This document shows positions 17,848-27,001 of a stretch of DNA of 64,000 nt, piece by piece. Below the pieces are notes generated by a model. That model saw only the letters and a list, made by a program, of their open reading frames with translations, had not been told where the DNA came from and did no database searches. The DNA lies in NCBI RefSeq assembly GCF_000350225.1, contig NW_005179070.1, positions 62,001-126,000 on the forward strand, written 5' to 3'. The stretch comes from Chondrus crispus. Taxonomy: Eukaryota; Rhodophyta; Florideophyceae; Gigartinales; Gigartinaceae. The translations under genes were made by a program, and so were the position numbers. The first letter of the stretch is position 1. The number at the start of each line of letters is the position of its first letter.

Positions 17848-18703
17848 ATATGTAGGCTACGTCTGGTGTGAATAGGACGTTGCCATGTTTTTGCGTTATG
17901 GATCTGACAGAGAGGAGATTGTTGGGGATTCTGGGTGATACGACGGCGGTGATTTTCAGGGGGTGACCCTTATTCGTCCGTATCGTCGTCTGTCCGATGT
18001 GTGTACAGGGTACAGTTTGGTTAGTGGCCGTTTTGGTTCTGGTCGGGGCTAATCGAGGGTTGTGCAGTGAGGAGAGTGACTGCATGTGGGAGGGGTGTGC
18101 TCCCGAGTCCAGGATATACGTACAGTGATCTTCAAGAAGATCGACCCTTGGCGCTTGGTTGAGCACGTTGGTGTGTCCTGCGTCTGGGTCTTGTGCGTAG
18201 TCGACCGGGCTTTGTGTGATGTGGGCCGTGTTGAGGAGCTTGGGACATGTTGTTGGACGGATGTATTGGTGGCGAGGGTGGGCTGGATGGTTGCACTCTT
18301 GATCCGTGTGTCTCGATCGAGTGACGCCTCGGGACATGTGGAAGCGACACGGATTTTTCGGCACCGGTAGGTTGTGTTGGGGCCGGCGGGTGTACCATGG
18401 AGCGGGTGTCCTGTTTCGGAATGAGTTGGCGGGACTACCAATGTCGCCATGCATGTTTGCCGGTTTAGGGAGGGATGATTGCTGGTACAGATCTAAGCGA
18501 TTGAACTTGTGTACAAAGTCTTTGGTGTCTTTGGGATCGAGGGCGATGAGCTGGCTTCCTATGGTGGCTGTGGCTGGGTTGAACCTCAGACCATCTATGA
18601 GAAATCCGACAGTAGTCTTGTGGTCAGAGATGTCTAGGAACCGGGCTGCTATCATCCTTGTTCGAATCTTTTCGTGGGCGTTGATGTACTCTTCTAGCGT
18701 CAT
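17552..18703 (-). CDS. copia gag and aspartic protease segment
   Basis: 383-aa ORF. The N-terminal third is gag-like (MTLEEYINAHEKIRTRM, LDISDHKTTVGFLIDGLR). The middle contains the protease active site DSGAHPSHM, followed by the flap-like region LKITAVVSPRIPNNLLSV. The tail is a repeated K/T/P-rich linker: two near-identical blocks around PIPKPPTKKAPQQTTK. Confidence 0.8.
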   Translation of the reverse strand: MTLEEYINAHEKIRTRMIAARFLDISDHKTTVGFLIDGLRFNPATATIGSQLIALDPKDTKDFVHKFNRLDLYQQSSLPKPANMHGDIGSPANSFRNRTPAPWYTRRPQHNLPVPKNPCRFHMSRGVTRSRHTDQECNHPAHPRHQYIRPTTCPKLLNTAHITQSPVDYAQDPDAGHTNVLNQAPRVDLLEDHCTYILDSGAHPSHMQSLSSLHNPRLAPTRTKTATNQTVPCTHIGQTTIRTNKGHPLKITAVVSPRIPNNLLSVRSITQKHGNVLFTPDVAYIFDKNSRGTVIGTAPWDSQIRSYAWKSTPKPQASETRTRPIPKPPTKKAPQQTTKSTAAPLTTPKQQARAARTRPIPKLPTKKAPQQTTKPTATPLTTS

Positions 18704-18815
18704 TTCGGGCTTGTAATGGGCTTGCTCTGCCAGTTGCTTTAGGTACTTGTGATCTGATGCGTTTGTGGTGTCGAGGTGGGAGGTGACGGCTTGTACTAGA
18801 TCGTAGGGAGTGGGA

Positions 18816-19403
18816 TCACTGGTTGGCGTGAGGATGAGATTGGCTATTTCGGGGGGTATGGACGTAATTAATTTTCCAAGAAGGTAGTTCTTGTTGTTGT
18901 CGAATATGTTGAGGTCGGTTGGGTCTTGCGGGGGTAGGGGGTTTCCTGTGATGTGTTCGATAGCTCCGATGGTGTGTGCTGCTGCACGGGTGGCTACTAT
19001 CCAGGGGCCATAGTTGGTGGGGTCTAGTCTTGGGATGTCTGGTCGTTTTTCGATTGTGTCGGTGTTGTGTTGTGTGTGAATGTCTTGTGTCGTGATCGTG
19101 GGTTGCGTCGGTGGAGGTTTGTATGTGAGGTGTTGGTGGTGGTTCAGCCTGGGGCTCCTCCGCAGGGGGAGGGATCGGTGTGTTCTTGTCGTTGTGGGAG
19201 TTGTTGTTGTTGATGTAGAGCGGTGGGGATGTCGTGTTATGCAGGGTAGCGAAGGGTGCCCGTAACCTGTGTGAACTGGAGACCGATGACTCCTCCTCGT
19301 TTACTCGTCGTCGCTCGTGGGTTAAGTATGTCCTGTATAGGACAGACTGTCCTGTGCGGTCAGACATGTACAGTACATGTTCACTGTAGTGATCAATACT
19401 CAC
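18816..19403 (-). CDS. copia gag N-terminal region, low complexity
   Basis: 195-aa ORF spanning the 5' LTR and leader of the compact copia element. It is dominated by H/T/P-rich sequence, so much of it may not be protein. I keep it only because gag should begin in this interval, between the LTR and 18.7 kb. Confidence 0.25.
   Translation of the reverse strand: MSIDHYSEHVLYMSDRTGQSVLYRTYLTHERRRVNEEESSVSSSHRLRAPFATLHNTTSPPLYINNNNSHNDKNTPIPPPAEEPQAEPPPTPHIQTSTDATHDHDTRHSHTTQHRHNRKTTRHPKTRPHQLWPLDSSHPCSSTHHRSYRTHHRKPPTPARPNRPQHIRQQQELPSWKINYVHTPRNSQSHPHANQ
19268..19366 (-). repeat. 5' LTR of the compact copia element
   Basis: 99 bp matching 14756-14854 with one visible difference. It is followed on the right by the target duplication TGTAC and then about 80 bp of flank before the assembly gap. 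Confidence 0.9.
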
Positions 19404-19448
19404 GCTAGGGACCTGCCACCTCCATCCTTCCTACGTTTACTCGATTTT

Positions 19449-19548
19449 NNNNNNNNNNNNNNNNNNNNNNNNNNNNNNNNNNNNNNNNNNNNNNNNNNNN
19501 NNNNNNNNNNNNNNNNNNNNNNNNNNNNNNNNNNNNNNNNNNNNNNNN
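19449..19548. other. assembly gap of 100 Ns
   Basis: Exactly 100 N, the conventional length for a gap of unknown size. What lies between the compact copia flank and the tandem copia array is therefore unknown. Confidence 0.99.
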
Positions 19549-19942
19549 GCGTTACTCGTTCAAGTATGGCTGGTGAGACATTGGCTTTCGTGGACAGATT
19601 CGACTGTGAATTACTCCTGCGACATGACCTCATGCGTTGGCTTGGCCGAGAGCTACCTATACTCATGTTTACGGATAGCGAAATACTTTTTGATGTGTTA
19701 ACTCGCTCATGTTATACAACCGAAAAACGTTTGATGATCGATATCAGTTCTGCAAGAGAAGCTTACCGTGAAAAGAAAATTGCCAACGTCGCTCTCATTC
19801 ATTCTGACTACAACTACGCTGACTCACTCGCAAAGATCAAAGGAAACGGTGCCATGCAAAAGCTGATGGAAACCAACAAAGTCAGTCACCCGATACGACA
19901 GTGGGTAATCCAACCCAGTCAAAACTAGGCTCCCCCATCTAA
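19549..19942 (+). mobile_element. 3' end of a copia unit, first member of a tandem pair
   Basis: The RNase H C-terminus (LFTDS-type block near 19.67 kb) and 3' flank match 25206-25599 with about six differences in 394 bp. It runs straight into the LTR at 19943, which also serves as the 5' LTR of the next unit. The rest of this unit is in or beyond the assembly gap. Confidence 0.8.
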
Positions 19943-20612
19943 TGTTGTCCTCAGACATTGAAGAGGCGGTAGTGTTGATACAATCGTGTCATTCGTCAAC
20001 ATTAGATGCACTGTACAAGGTTTCCATACAAGGCCTCTTTGTCCCACAAAACTTCGTTGAGGGGGAGTGGTCTACTCGTGCTCGTACTGTACCTTCAGTG
20101 ATCTTTACGTGTGCAGGTGCTTCAGCACTGTGCGCCCTACCGACACTTCTTGCACTACTGCAACGGCTCTCCCTACCGACACTGTTCAGCCTACTGACAC
20201 TGTTCGAACCGACACTGTCTGTTCCTAGGAAACCATCAACTGCTCGAAATAGGATAGGATACATATCGTAGAGGGTTGTCTGCAAAGCTGAAGAGAGAGA
20301 GGCACGAACACAGAACGAAGTAAACTTCACGCTTTGGTGAGCATTCACCCCGTCATTAGCAAGACTTTGCTAAGTGCCTTCGCGCACTGTCCCCGCGCTC
20401 GTGTGCGTTGCCCTCGCGCTCGTGCGCACTGTCCTCGCGCTCGTGCGCACTGTCTCTGCGCTCGTTCGCACTGTCCTCGTGCTCGTGCGCACTGTCCCTG
20501 CGCTCGTGCGCACTATCCTCGCGCTCGTGCGCATCTCTACCGTCACACACATCTCTACCGTCACACACACTCGAGACGCCGCCTTCGGCGTCTCGCCCCA
20601 ACACGCACAACA
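19943..20612 (+). repeat. 5' LTR of the whole copia element, shared with the preceding unit
   Basis: 670 bp from TGTTGTCC to CACAACA. It contains a 21-bp minisatellite (about 20384-20532) and a 10-bp-arm hairpin CGAGACGCCG-CCTT-CGGCGTCTCG (20572-20595) near its end. Confidence 0.9.
20384..20532 (+). repeat. 21-bp minisatellite inside the copia LTR, about 7 copies
   Basis: Tandem units of CTCGCGCTCGTGCGCACTGT type, period 21 bp. A shorter CTCTACCGTCACACACA duplication follows. The other LTR has about 6 copies (26039-26168). The frame-preserving period gives repetitive ORFs on both strands, which I do not regard as genes. Confidence 0.9.
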
Positions 20613-20666
20613 CTTGCAAGTTTATAGTGCGTTACGTACTCCTTTTTTTTTACTATCCCTACTTCG

Positions 20667-22376
20667 TTGTTCAACACAAATTATATCGTCATGACGGATT
20701 CTTCTTCTTCCAGGCTACAGGCTAACGCTGTGGATCAAGTCAAGAAAGAGTTGGACAAGGTTGATCGGAGCCATCCGATGATGGATAACATTTGCACTGA
20801 GGTTCTTGAGGCCCTGGAACAGCCTGTTCCTGAGATTGTTCTTTTCTTACTGGATCGTATTACTCCTGAAGTGTTAATAAACCCTGCTTCAATGGAGAAA
20901 AGGCAGATTTTCCATGCACTGAGAAAACTTCTGGAATTTGCTGGAACTACGGTTGGCTATGCTCCAGGTATACCGATGCCAAACAAAGTATCGTCTGCTC
21001 TGTACGCTGGGTATCCTGAATTGCTCGAACAAGCGAACGATATGCTCAGCAACTATAAAACCTATGGCACGATTTACAAAGTTGTGACTCCGAACGAAGG
21101 TTCCCCTGCCCCCTTATCTCCTGCTCCTGGTTCGCTGACATACCGGCCAAGGTTAGTGGACGCAGACCGCCATAAAGACAGAAGTGATTCTGAAAAAGAA
21201 GAACCTGGCAATCGGCAAAATTATGCGTCTGGTCCTGATCATGATCGCTCGAAGCTGACACAAACTTACTCCAATCCCGCAAAGAACAGGCAGGCTGTTG
21301 CGAATGGATTTAACCAAAGGGATTCTAAGTTTTCGGGTTCCCCAGGCACTGGTCTCGCTTTGCACTTGGTCAAACGGAAGTTCAACGAACTGATATTCGA
21401 ACAAGAAATCCCACAGTCTCAGACAGTACAGTTAATGCACAACTGCCTTTCTGGCATTGCCAACGAGTATTTCTATTCCAACGTTCGTGACGTCGCCAAG
21501 ACTACTGACGAGGCATTCAAAGCCCTCGAGAACCGCTTCAACTCCAAGCAACATCATTCTCAGGCCCTTGCTTACCTTCGTCGTCTATCTTTTGAAGGTA
21601 TCAAAAACGAAAAGAGTTGCTCCAACCTTGAAGCCCTTTCTATTGCGCATTCTCGAATTATCGAGTATATCCCTCAATGTGGTCCATCGTATCAGGGTGA
21701 GCATCAAGACGGTCACATGTCCGAGTTCCTGGCATCTATGGTTGACGGCCAAGATTGGGCAGAAAACGTTCTGACCGCCCGCATAACTGCCACCGGTTCG
21801 TTGAATGGAATGGACTACAATTCTTTCTATGCTATGCTTATCTCCGCACTTACTCTCCTCGAAAACCGCAAGAACCATTCGTCTACGTCCAGAACGGAGT
21901 CTCCATCAATTTTTTATGGAGAAAGGTACGGAAACACCCCCGTCTACAAGAAAAGTTCACACGGAAACCCACGAGCACGCTACCGCCGTTCACCAGCTCA
22001 GTTGATCGCCCTCAAGAACAGAACACGCTGCCTCCGTTGCAATGCACTCGGACATTGGAAGAACGAATGCCCTCAACGTGGCTCAACCATGACCTCCATC
22101 ATTCGATCACGCATCAAGGACAGGGGTGGAAGCGACAAGGCCGTTGCTGAGGTATTGTATGCCCTTGTAGAAGGCGATGACAACTTCGAGGAGTACATGG
22201 AAGCCGTGGGAACTGTTGAAGAGACGGAAGACAACTCTGCGAATGCATTCGAAACGCTGTTCAATGAGACGAACCCAGATGAAGACATCATCACAGAGCT
22301 CAAGAATACATTCGACGAGCTGGTCACTTCCGACAGCAATGAGGCTGAGACAGAAAATGGTAATCCGGGTTTTTGA
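20667..22376 (+). CDS. copia gag
   Basis: 569-aa ORF starting 54 nt after the LTR, so the ATG is well placed. Residues 1-150 are an N-terminal region also seen in the related element at 4845-5360. Residues about 220-400 are the gag helical core (FEALENRFNSK, YIPQCGPSYQ). Near residue 454 is a canonical zinc knuckle, C-x2-C-x4-H-x4-C (CLRCNALGHWKNEC), that binds element RNA. The acidic C-terminus ends at the pol overlap. The protein would form the virus-like particle. Confidence 0.88.
   Translation: MFNTNYIVMTDSSSSRLQANAVDQVKKELDKVDRSHPMMDNICTEVLEALEQPVPEIVLFLLDRITPEVLINPASMEKRQIFHALRKLLEFAGTTVGYAPGIPMPNKVSSALYAGYPELLEQANDMLSNYKTYGTIYKVVTPNEGSPAPLSPAPGSLTYRPRLVDADRHKDRSDSEKEEPGNRQNYASGPDHDRSKLTQTYSNPAKNRQAVANGFNQRDSKFSGSPGTGLALHLVKRKFNELIFEQEIPQSQTVQLMHNCLSGIANEYFYSNVRDVAKTTDEAFKALENRFNSKQHHSQALAYLRRLSFEGIKNEKSCSNLEALSIAHSRIIEYIPQCGPSYQGEHQDGHMSEFLASMVDGQDWAENVLTARITATGSLNGMDYNSFYAMLISALTLLENRKNHSSTSRTESPSIFYGERYGNTPVYKKSSHGNPRARYRRSPAQLIALKNRTRCLRCNALGHWKNECPQRGSTMTSIIRSRIKDRGGSDKAVAEVLYALVEGDDNFEEYMEAVGTVEETEDNSANAFETLFNETNPDEDIITELKNTFDELVTSDSNEAETENGNPGF
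22367..22373 (+). promoter_or_regulatory. candidate programmed -1 frameshift heptamer at the gag-pol junction
   Basis: G-GGT-TTT lies in the gag frame directly before the gag stop TGA (22374-22376). Pol is in the -1 frame and is open from this point. X-XXY-YYZ heptamers with this layout are the known way many retroelements make a gag-pol fusion in limited amount. No strong downstream stem was identified by eye. Confidence 0.6.
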
Positions 22377-25300
22377 TTGCCAGTGCATACTTTTTGGATA
22401 ATGCACTGGCTTCAATGCTTCCACTACCTCCCAGTCCAACGAAATGGGAATCAGTTGGGAAGAAGAAGCCTTTTATTTCGAGAATGACCTGTGGTAGACG
22501 TCGCAAAATCGGGCGACTCAAATGGCGCTCCGGTTCAGAACGGCTGTACATACCAGTGAAACTCCACTATCTCACTGAACATTTACGCCACACTAGACGA
22601 CATTCTGTTGGACGCCCTCCGGACTTCGAAGGGGCTTGTCTTGATATTGGCTCTCCTCGGTCACTCATTGGTCTCAGTCAAGCCCGAGCGTATTGTCGAG
22701 CACTTGGAATTTCCCTTCAGTTGTCACCCTCGCAGACTACCTTCCGTTTTGGCACCTACCCCTCTCGATCCATAGGAAGACTCAAGGTCCTTATCCCTAC
22801 CCGGCAGGGAATGTTGAAAGTTTATGTAGATGTTGTACCTGAGAATATACCTCTACTCATCGGTTTGGATACGATGTTTGCACATTCCCTACAACCGTTG
22901 GCGATTGACATGAAGCTGCAGTGTGTGAAGCACAATTGGACAACACCCATCGAATTGCGACACGGACACCTCTATCTCTATTGGAAACCCAACCTTATGA
23001 CTATATTCTACACAACAAGACAGCTAGAGCGACTTCATCGTCACTTGCTTCACCCTTCTTCCCGAAAGCTGTATGAACTGCTGCGCCGTGCCGAACCTGA
23101 AAAGTTGCCTGCGGATACACTGAGCATCTTGCAGGAGATATCAAGGTCATGTGAGACTTGCAATTTGTACTCTCCCAGACAAATCTCTTTCCAGATCAGA
23201 AGTACAGATCAGATCAAGTTCAACCACAAAGTCATACTGGACATCATGTTTTTGAAGGACAAGAAGAATCGCCCTCGCCCTGTGCTTCATATAATTGATG
23301 CTGGTACACGGTTCAGTTCAGCTTCTTTCCTCAAAGACAGCTCCACCAACACCGTTTGGAACACGTTTGTAAAGATCTGGTCCTCGATGTATGTCGGATT
23401 TCCCGAGAGTTTGCTTACTGATCAAGGTTCTGTATTCCTTTCAAAAGAATGGGCATACAATTGCGAGACTTCAGAGATCAAACTACGTCATACGGGTACA
23501 GAGAGCCACAACTCTTTGGGAATAGGGGAGAAATACCACTCAACTTTAAGAACGATCTACCAAAAGGTTCGCTGTGACCACCGTGATCTACCAGAAGATA
23601 TTGCTCTTGCCAAATCTGTGCAGGCTATGAACGAGACAGTAGGACCTCATGGGCAAGTCCCTTCACTTCTCGTGTTCGGAATTCTACCAAACTTACCATC
23701 TGTTTCCTCGAGAGAATTCCCAAATCAGAGGGAAAGACTGAGAGCTGCGGCGACCGCTTGTGCTGAGTACGAGAGGATTATTTCCAGGATGCAAGTCCAA
23801 CGAGGCATCCGATCTATCCCTCCCCCAGCTGCCGACCGCAAGTACAATCCTGGTGACTTTGCATACGTCTATCGCGAAGGATTGAGGCATTACAGGGGTC
23901 CTCATCTCATTGCTTCGGTTGACGACAAATGCGTTCGTTTGCATCTTGGAGAGCGTACTGGACCAAGATCATTCAATGTGTCCCAACTCAGACCTGCCCC
24001 AGTCACAAGACATCCGACCTACGATGAACAACTCATGGAACTTGATGATGGACCACCAACTGTCCTGCACACCGAAATACTACACCCCAGAGACCCTCGT
24101 GCAGGACTTTTTGATGAAGCCAAGAGGAAGGAGATATTAGGATTAGTCGAGCGCGGCACATTCAAGTTGGTACTGGAAGAAGAAGCTGGTCTGAATCCTT
24201 ACTTGATACCCTCCCGTTACGTTCTAGCGATCAAGCATTCCAGCGACGCTTCCACAGTCTACAAAGCTCGACTTGTACTTGGTGGTCATCGAGACAAGGA
24301 GAAACGGTCAGTGGTACACAACACGTACAACTTGAAACAATCGTCCATCCGGCTCATTCTAGCACTTGCTACCATACTAGGTTTTGATGTGTGGTCTCTG
24401 GACGTAAAACAAGCCTACCTTCAAGCTGCATCCAAGCTACGTCGAAAGATTTTCGTCAAACCTGAATCTATCGAACTCAAACCAGGCGAGCTTTTACAAG
24501 TTGTCAAACCCTTGTACGGGCTAACAGAGAGTGGAGACTACTGGTGCGAGACGAATCACAGGTTCCACGTGGACAAATTACGCATGAAGCAATCAACTGG
24601 AGACTTTGCTCTATTCTTCCGCCACGCCATGAACAAGTTGATTTCGATCTCCGGCTCGTACGTGGATGACGTATTGCAGACTGGAACGCATGAGGAGAAG
24701 AAGCGGATACAAGAAGAGTTCCGAAAGGTTTTTGATGTCAAGATTTCCCATGCGAAGAAATTCATGTACACCGGACTTGAATGTGACACTCGCGATAAAA
24801 CTGAACGCAAGCTTTCTCAACAGCACTACATCTCTAGGCTGCATTTTCTCAAGAAGGATTCTTCTTTTCCGGAATTTAGCTCGCTGCGAGCTCAGCTTGC
24901 GTGGGTTGTCCACACTCGCCCGGACATCGCCGCTGCAGTGTCTTTCGCGGCACAAGTCACTGAAACAATGCACGACTCCACATGCAACCAGGCTCTGAAC
25001 TCTATTCTCAAACATCTCAAGGCCACCGCATATCGTGAACTGAAATATCCTAAACTGGATATGGATTCGCTCCGGATCTTGGTGTACGTCGACGCATCTC
25101 ACAACAACCGAGAAAACAATAGATCACAACTGGGTTTTCTCATACTACTGGCAGACAAGACCGATCGTTGTTCCTTTCTTCATTACACATCTTACAAGTT
25201 GAGACGCGTTACTCGTTCAAGTATGGCTGGTGAGACATTGGCTTTCGTGGACGGATTCGACTGTGCATTACTCCTGCGACATGACCTCATGCGTTTGCTT

Positions 25301-25585
25301 GGCCGAGAGCTACCTATACTCATGTTTACGGATAGCGAAATACTTTTTGATGTGTTAACTCGCTCACGTTATACAACCGAAAAACGTTTGATGATCGATA
25401 TCAGTTCTGCAAGAGAAGCTTACCGTGAAAAGAAAATTGCCAACGTCGCTCTCATTCATTCTGACTATAACTACGCTGACTCACTCACAAAGATCAAAGG
25501 AAACGGTGCCATGCAAAAGCTGATGGAAACCAACAAAGTCAGTCACCCGATACGACAGTGGGTAATCCAACCCAGTCAAAACTAG
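22373..25585 (+). CDS. copia pol: protease, integrase, reverse transcriptase, RNase H
   Basis: 1070-aa open frame overlapping gag by 4 nt in the -1 frame and lacking a clear ATG at its beginning, as expected if it is made by frameshifting. An aspartic protease active site, LDIGSPRSLIG, is near residue 90. GAG-pre-integrase follows (HRHLLHPSSRKL, CETCNLY). The integrase acidic triad lies in VILDIMFL, LLTDQGSV and GIGEKYH (residues about 289, 348, 385). Then come RVT_2 with SYVDDVLQ near residue 762, and RNase H with VYVDASHNNREN and LMFTDSEILFD. The order is that of Ty1/copia. Confidence 0.92.
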   Translation: MIASAYFLDNALASMLPLPPSPTKWESVGKKKPFISRMTCGRRRKIGRLKWRSGSERLYIPVKLHYLTEHLRHTRRHSVGRPPDFEGACLDIGSPRSLIGLSQARAYCRALGISLQLSPSQTTFRFGTYPSRSIGRLKVLIPTRQGMLKVYVDVVPENIPLLIGLDTMFAHSLQPLAIDMKLQCVKHNWTTPIELRHGHLYLYWKPNLMTIFYTTRQLERLHRHLLHPSSRKLYELLRRAEPEKLPADTLSILQEISRSCETCNLYSPRQISFQIRSTDQIKFNHKVILDIMFLKDKKNRPRPVLHIIDAGTRFSSASFLKDSSTNTVWNTFVKIWSSMYVGFPESLLTDQGSVFLSKEWAYNCETSEIKLRHTGTESHNSLGIGEKYHSTLRTIYQKVRCDHRDLPEDIALAKSVQAMNETVGPHGQVPSLLVFGILPNLPSVSSREFPNQRERLRAAATACAEYERIISRMQVQRGIRSIPPPAADRKYNPGDFAYVYREGLRHYRGPHLIASVDDKCVRLHLGERTGPRSFNVSQLRPAPVTRHPTYDEQLMELDDGPPTVLHTEILHPRDPRAGLFDEAKRKEILGLVERGTFKLVLEEEAGLNPYLIPSRYVLAIKHSSDASTVYKARLVLGGHRDKEKRSVVHNTYNLKQSSIRLILALATILGFDVWSLDVKQAYLQAASKLRRKIFVKPESIELKPGELLQVVKPLYGLTESGDYWCETNHRFHVDKLRMKQSTGDFALFFRHAMNKLISISGSYVDDVLQTGTHEEKKRIQEEFRKVFDVKISHAKKFMYTGLECDTRDKTERKLSQQHYISRLHFLKKDSSFPEFSSLRAQLAWVVHTRPDIAAAVSFAAQVTETMHDSTCNQALNSILKHLKATAYRELKYPKLDMDSLRILVYVDASHNNRENNRSQLGFLILLADKTDRCSFLHYTSYKLRRVTRSSMAGETLAFVDGFDCALLLRHDLMRLLGRELPILMFTDSEILFDVLTRSRYTTEKRLMIDISSAREAYREKKIANVALIHSDYNYADSLTKIKGNGAMQKLMETNKVSHPIRQWVIQPSQN

Positions 25586-25599
25586 GCTCCCCCATCTAA

Positions 25600-26247
25600 T
25601 GTTGTCCTCAGACATTGAAGAGGCGGTAGTGTTGATACAATCGTGTCATTCGTCAACATTAGATGCACTGTACAAGGTTTCCATACAAGGCCTCTTTGTC
25701 CCACAAAACTTCGTTGAGGGGGAGTGGTCTACTCGTGCTCGTACTGTACCTTCAGTGATCTTTACGTGTGCAGGTGCTTCAGCACTGTGCGCCCTACCGA
25801 CACTTCTTGCACTACTGCAACGGCTCTCCCTACCGACACTGTTCAGCCTACTGACACTGTTCGAACCGACACTGTCTGTTCCTAGGAAACCATCAACTGC
25901 TCGAAATAGGATAGGATACATATCGTAGAGGGTTGTCTGCAAAGCTGAAGAGAGAGAGGCACGAACACAGAACGAAGTAAACTTCACGCTTTGGTGAGCA
26001 TTCACCCCGTCATTAGCAAGACTTTGCTAAGTGCCTTCGCGCACTGTCCCCGCGCTCGTGTGCGCTGCCCTCGCGCTCGTGCGCACTGTCCTCGCGCTCG
26101 TGCGCACTGTCTCTGCGCTTGTGCGCACTGTCCCTGCGCTCGTGCGCACTGTCCTCGCGCTCGTGCGCATCTCTACCGTCACACACACTCGACCGTCACA
26201 CACACTCGAGACGCCGCCTTCGGCGTCTCGCCCCAAGACGCACAACA
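25600..26247 (+). repeat. 3' LTR of the whole copia element
   Basis: 648 bp matching 19943-20612, with about one fewer 21-bp unit and one fewer CTCTACCGTCACACACA unit. It is preceded by a short pyrimidine-rich stretch after the pol stop and followed by unique flank. Confidence 0.9.
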
Positions 26248-27001
26248 CAGATGGGTGAGAATCACTCTTCAGGTCGAGCATGTCTTCTATCACAGACCAA
26301 CAGAGCTAGAGAACACACACAGATAGCCTGGTAAATATACTTAACACTGCACCACAGGTCTTTCGACTTTCGCGTTTCCAGATTTGGTGATGTGTGAGTG
26401 GGTAGCTCTTCATTTTCAAGTTCCGAATGGGAGAGGGAACCGACGTCGATTGCGCAGACGGAAAATATCTTGTCGGCAATGACGGAACATGGAAAAGCGG
26501 AGAGCAGGAAAGGTCCATTCTTCGGATTTGTCATAACTAGGGGCTGTCGCACCACGCCCTCCGAGGTTCTGCATATCGTCGAGTTGCGATGAGGTGGCAT
26601 TAAAATCTTTCAAACTGGTAGAATCGTTGTTGGCAGCCTCTTCAATGTGTCAGCGGATTCTCATTTTCCAATTCCGCGGCCCGACTGGAACTTGGTTCAA
26701 CGCTCGTTCGTTGAGAAGAACAAGGTACGCCAGCAGGCACTCATTTCCCCTGGTTCCCTTTTTTTATACTTGAGAAAGATGGCGAAATCGAGCAATTCTT
26801 CAGATGGCAGAAAAGTGCCGCATGAGTGCGTTGAGTCGTGCCACGTCCAGGCGCGCGATGCATCGAATACGCCGGCCGCAAAGGGAAGTTGCCCCCCTGC
26901 ATGACACTCTGCATGCACTTAATACGGAGCGCAGGTAACACACGGATGAGTGTCCTCGATGAGCACCTAGTCGGCATTGGTAGAAACAGGCGAGCTCTAT
27001 C
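26248..27001. other. gene-free flank
   Basis: Unique-looking sequence between the copia LTR and the Sel1 gene. Several overlapping ORFs of 60-110 codons occur on both strands, but none has a recognisable domain or is favoured over the others. I see no repeat or hairpin worth noting. Confidence 0.5.

Larger units (their letters stand above)
14756..19366 (-). mobile_element. compact Ty1/copia element with 99-bp LTRs
   Basis: 4.6-kb minus-strand element. Two 99-bp LTRs (14756-14854 and 19268-19366) differ at one position by eye, and TGTAC is duplicated on both sides (14751-14755, 19367-19371). Reading on the minus strand, the parts are gag, protease (DSGAHPSHM), integrase, reverse transcriptase and RNase H. 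Just inside the 5' LTR the sequence GGTTACGGGCACCC resembles the GGTTATGGGCCCAG primer-binding site of animal copia elements. The near-identical LTRs suggest recent insertion, yet the coding region has about four breaks, so it probably moved with help from another copy. Confidence 0.88.
19943..26247 (+). mobile_element. Ty1/copia LTR retrotransposon, looks whole
   Basis: 6.3-kb plus-strand element. Its LTRs (19943-20612, 670 bp; 25600-26247, 648 bp) begin TGTTG and end CAACA, and differ almost only in minisatellite copy number. Gag (20667-22376) and pol (22373-25585) are each one open frame, so no break is evident. Pol is related to that of the minus-strand element at the window start. The similar LTRs and open frames point to recent activity. 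The left LTR is shared with the preceding partial unit, so no target duplication can be read. Confidence 0.92.

Noticed and set aside
20384-20532. Possible CRISPR-like array
   Set aside because: The units are contiguous 21-bp tandem copies without unique spacers, in a eukaryotic LTR.
20356-20725. Repetitive ORFs (SAHERED and ALVRTVL-type repeats) on both strands
   Set aside because: A 21-bp tandem repeat keeps all frames open; it lies in an LTR. Not a repeat protein.
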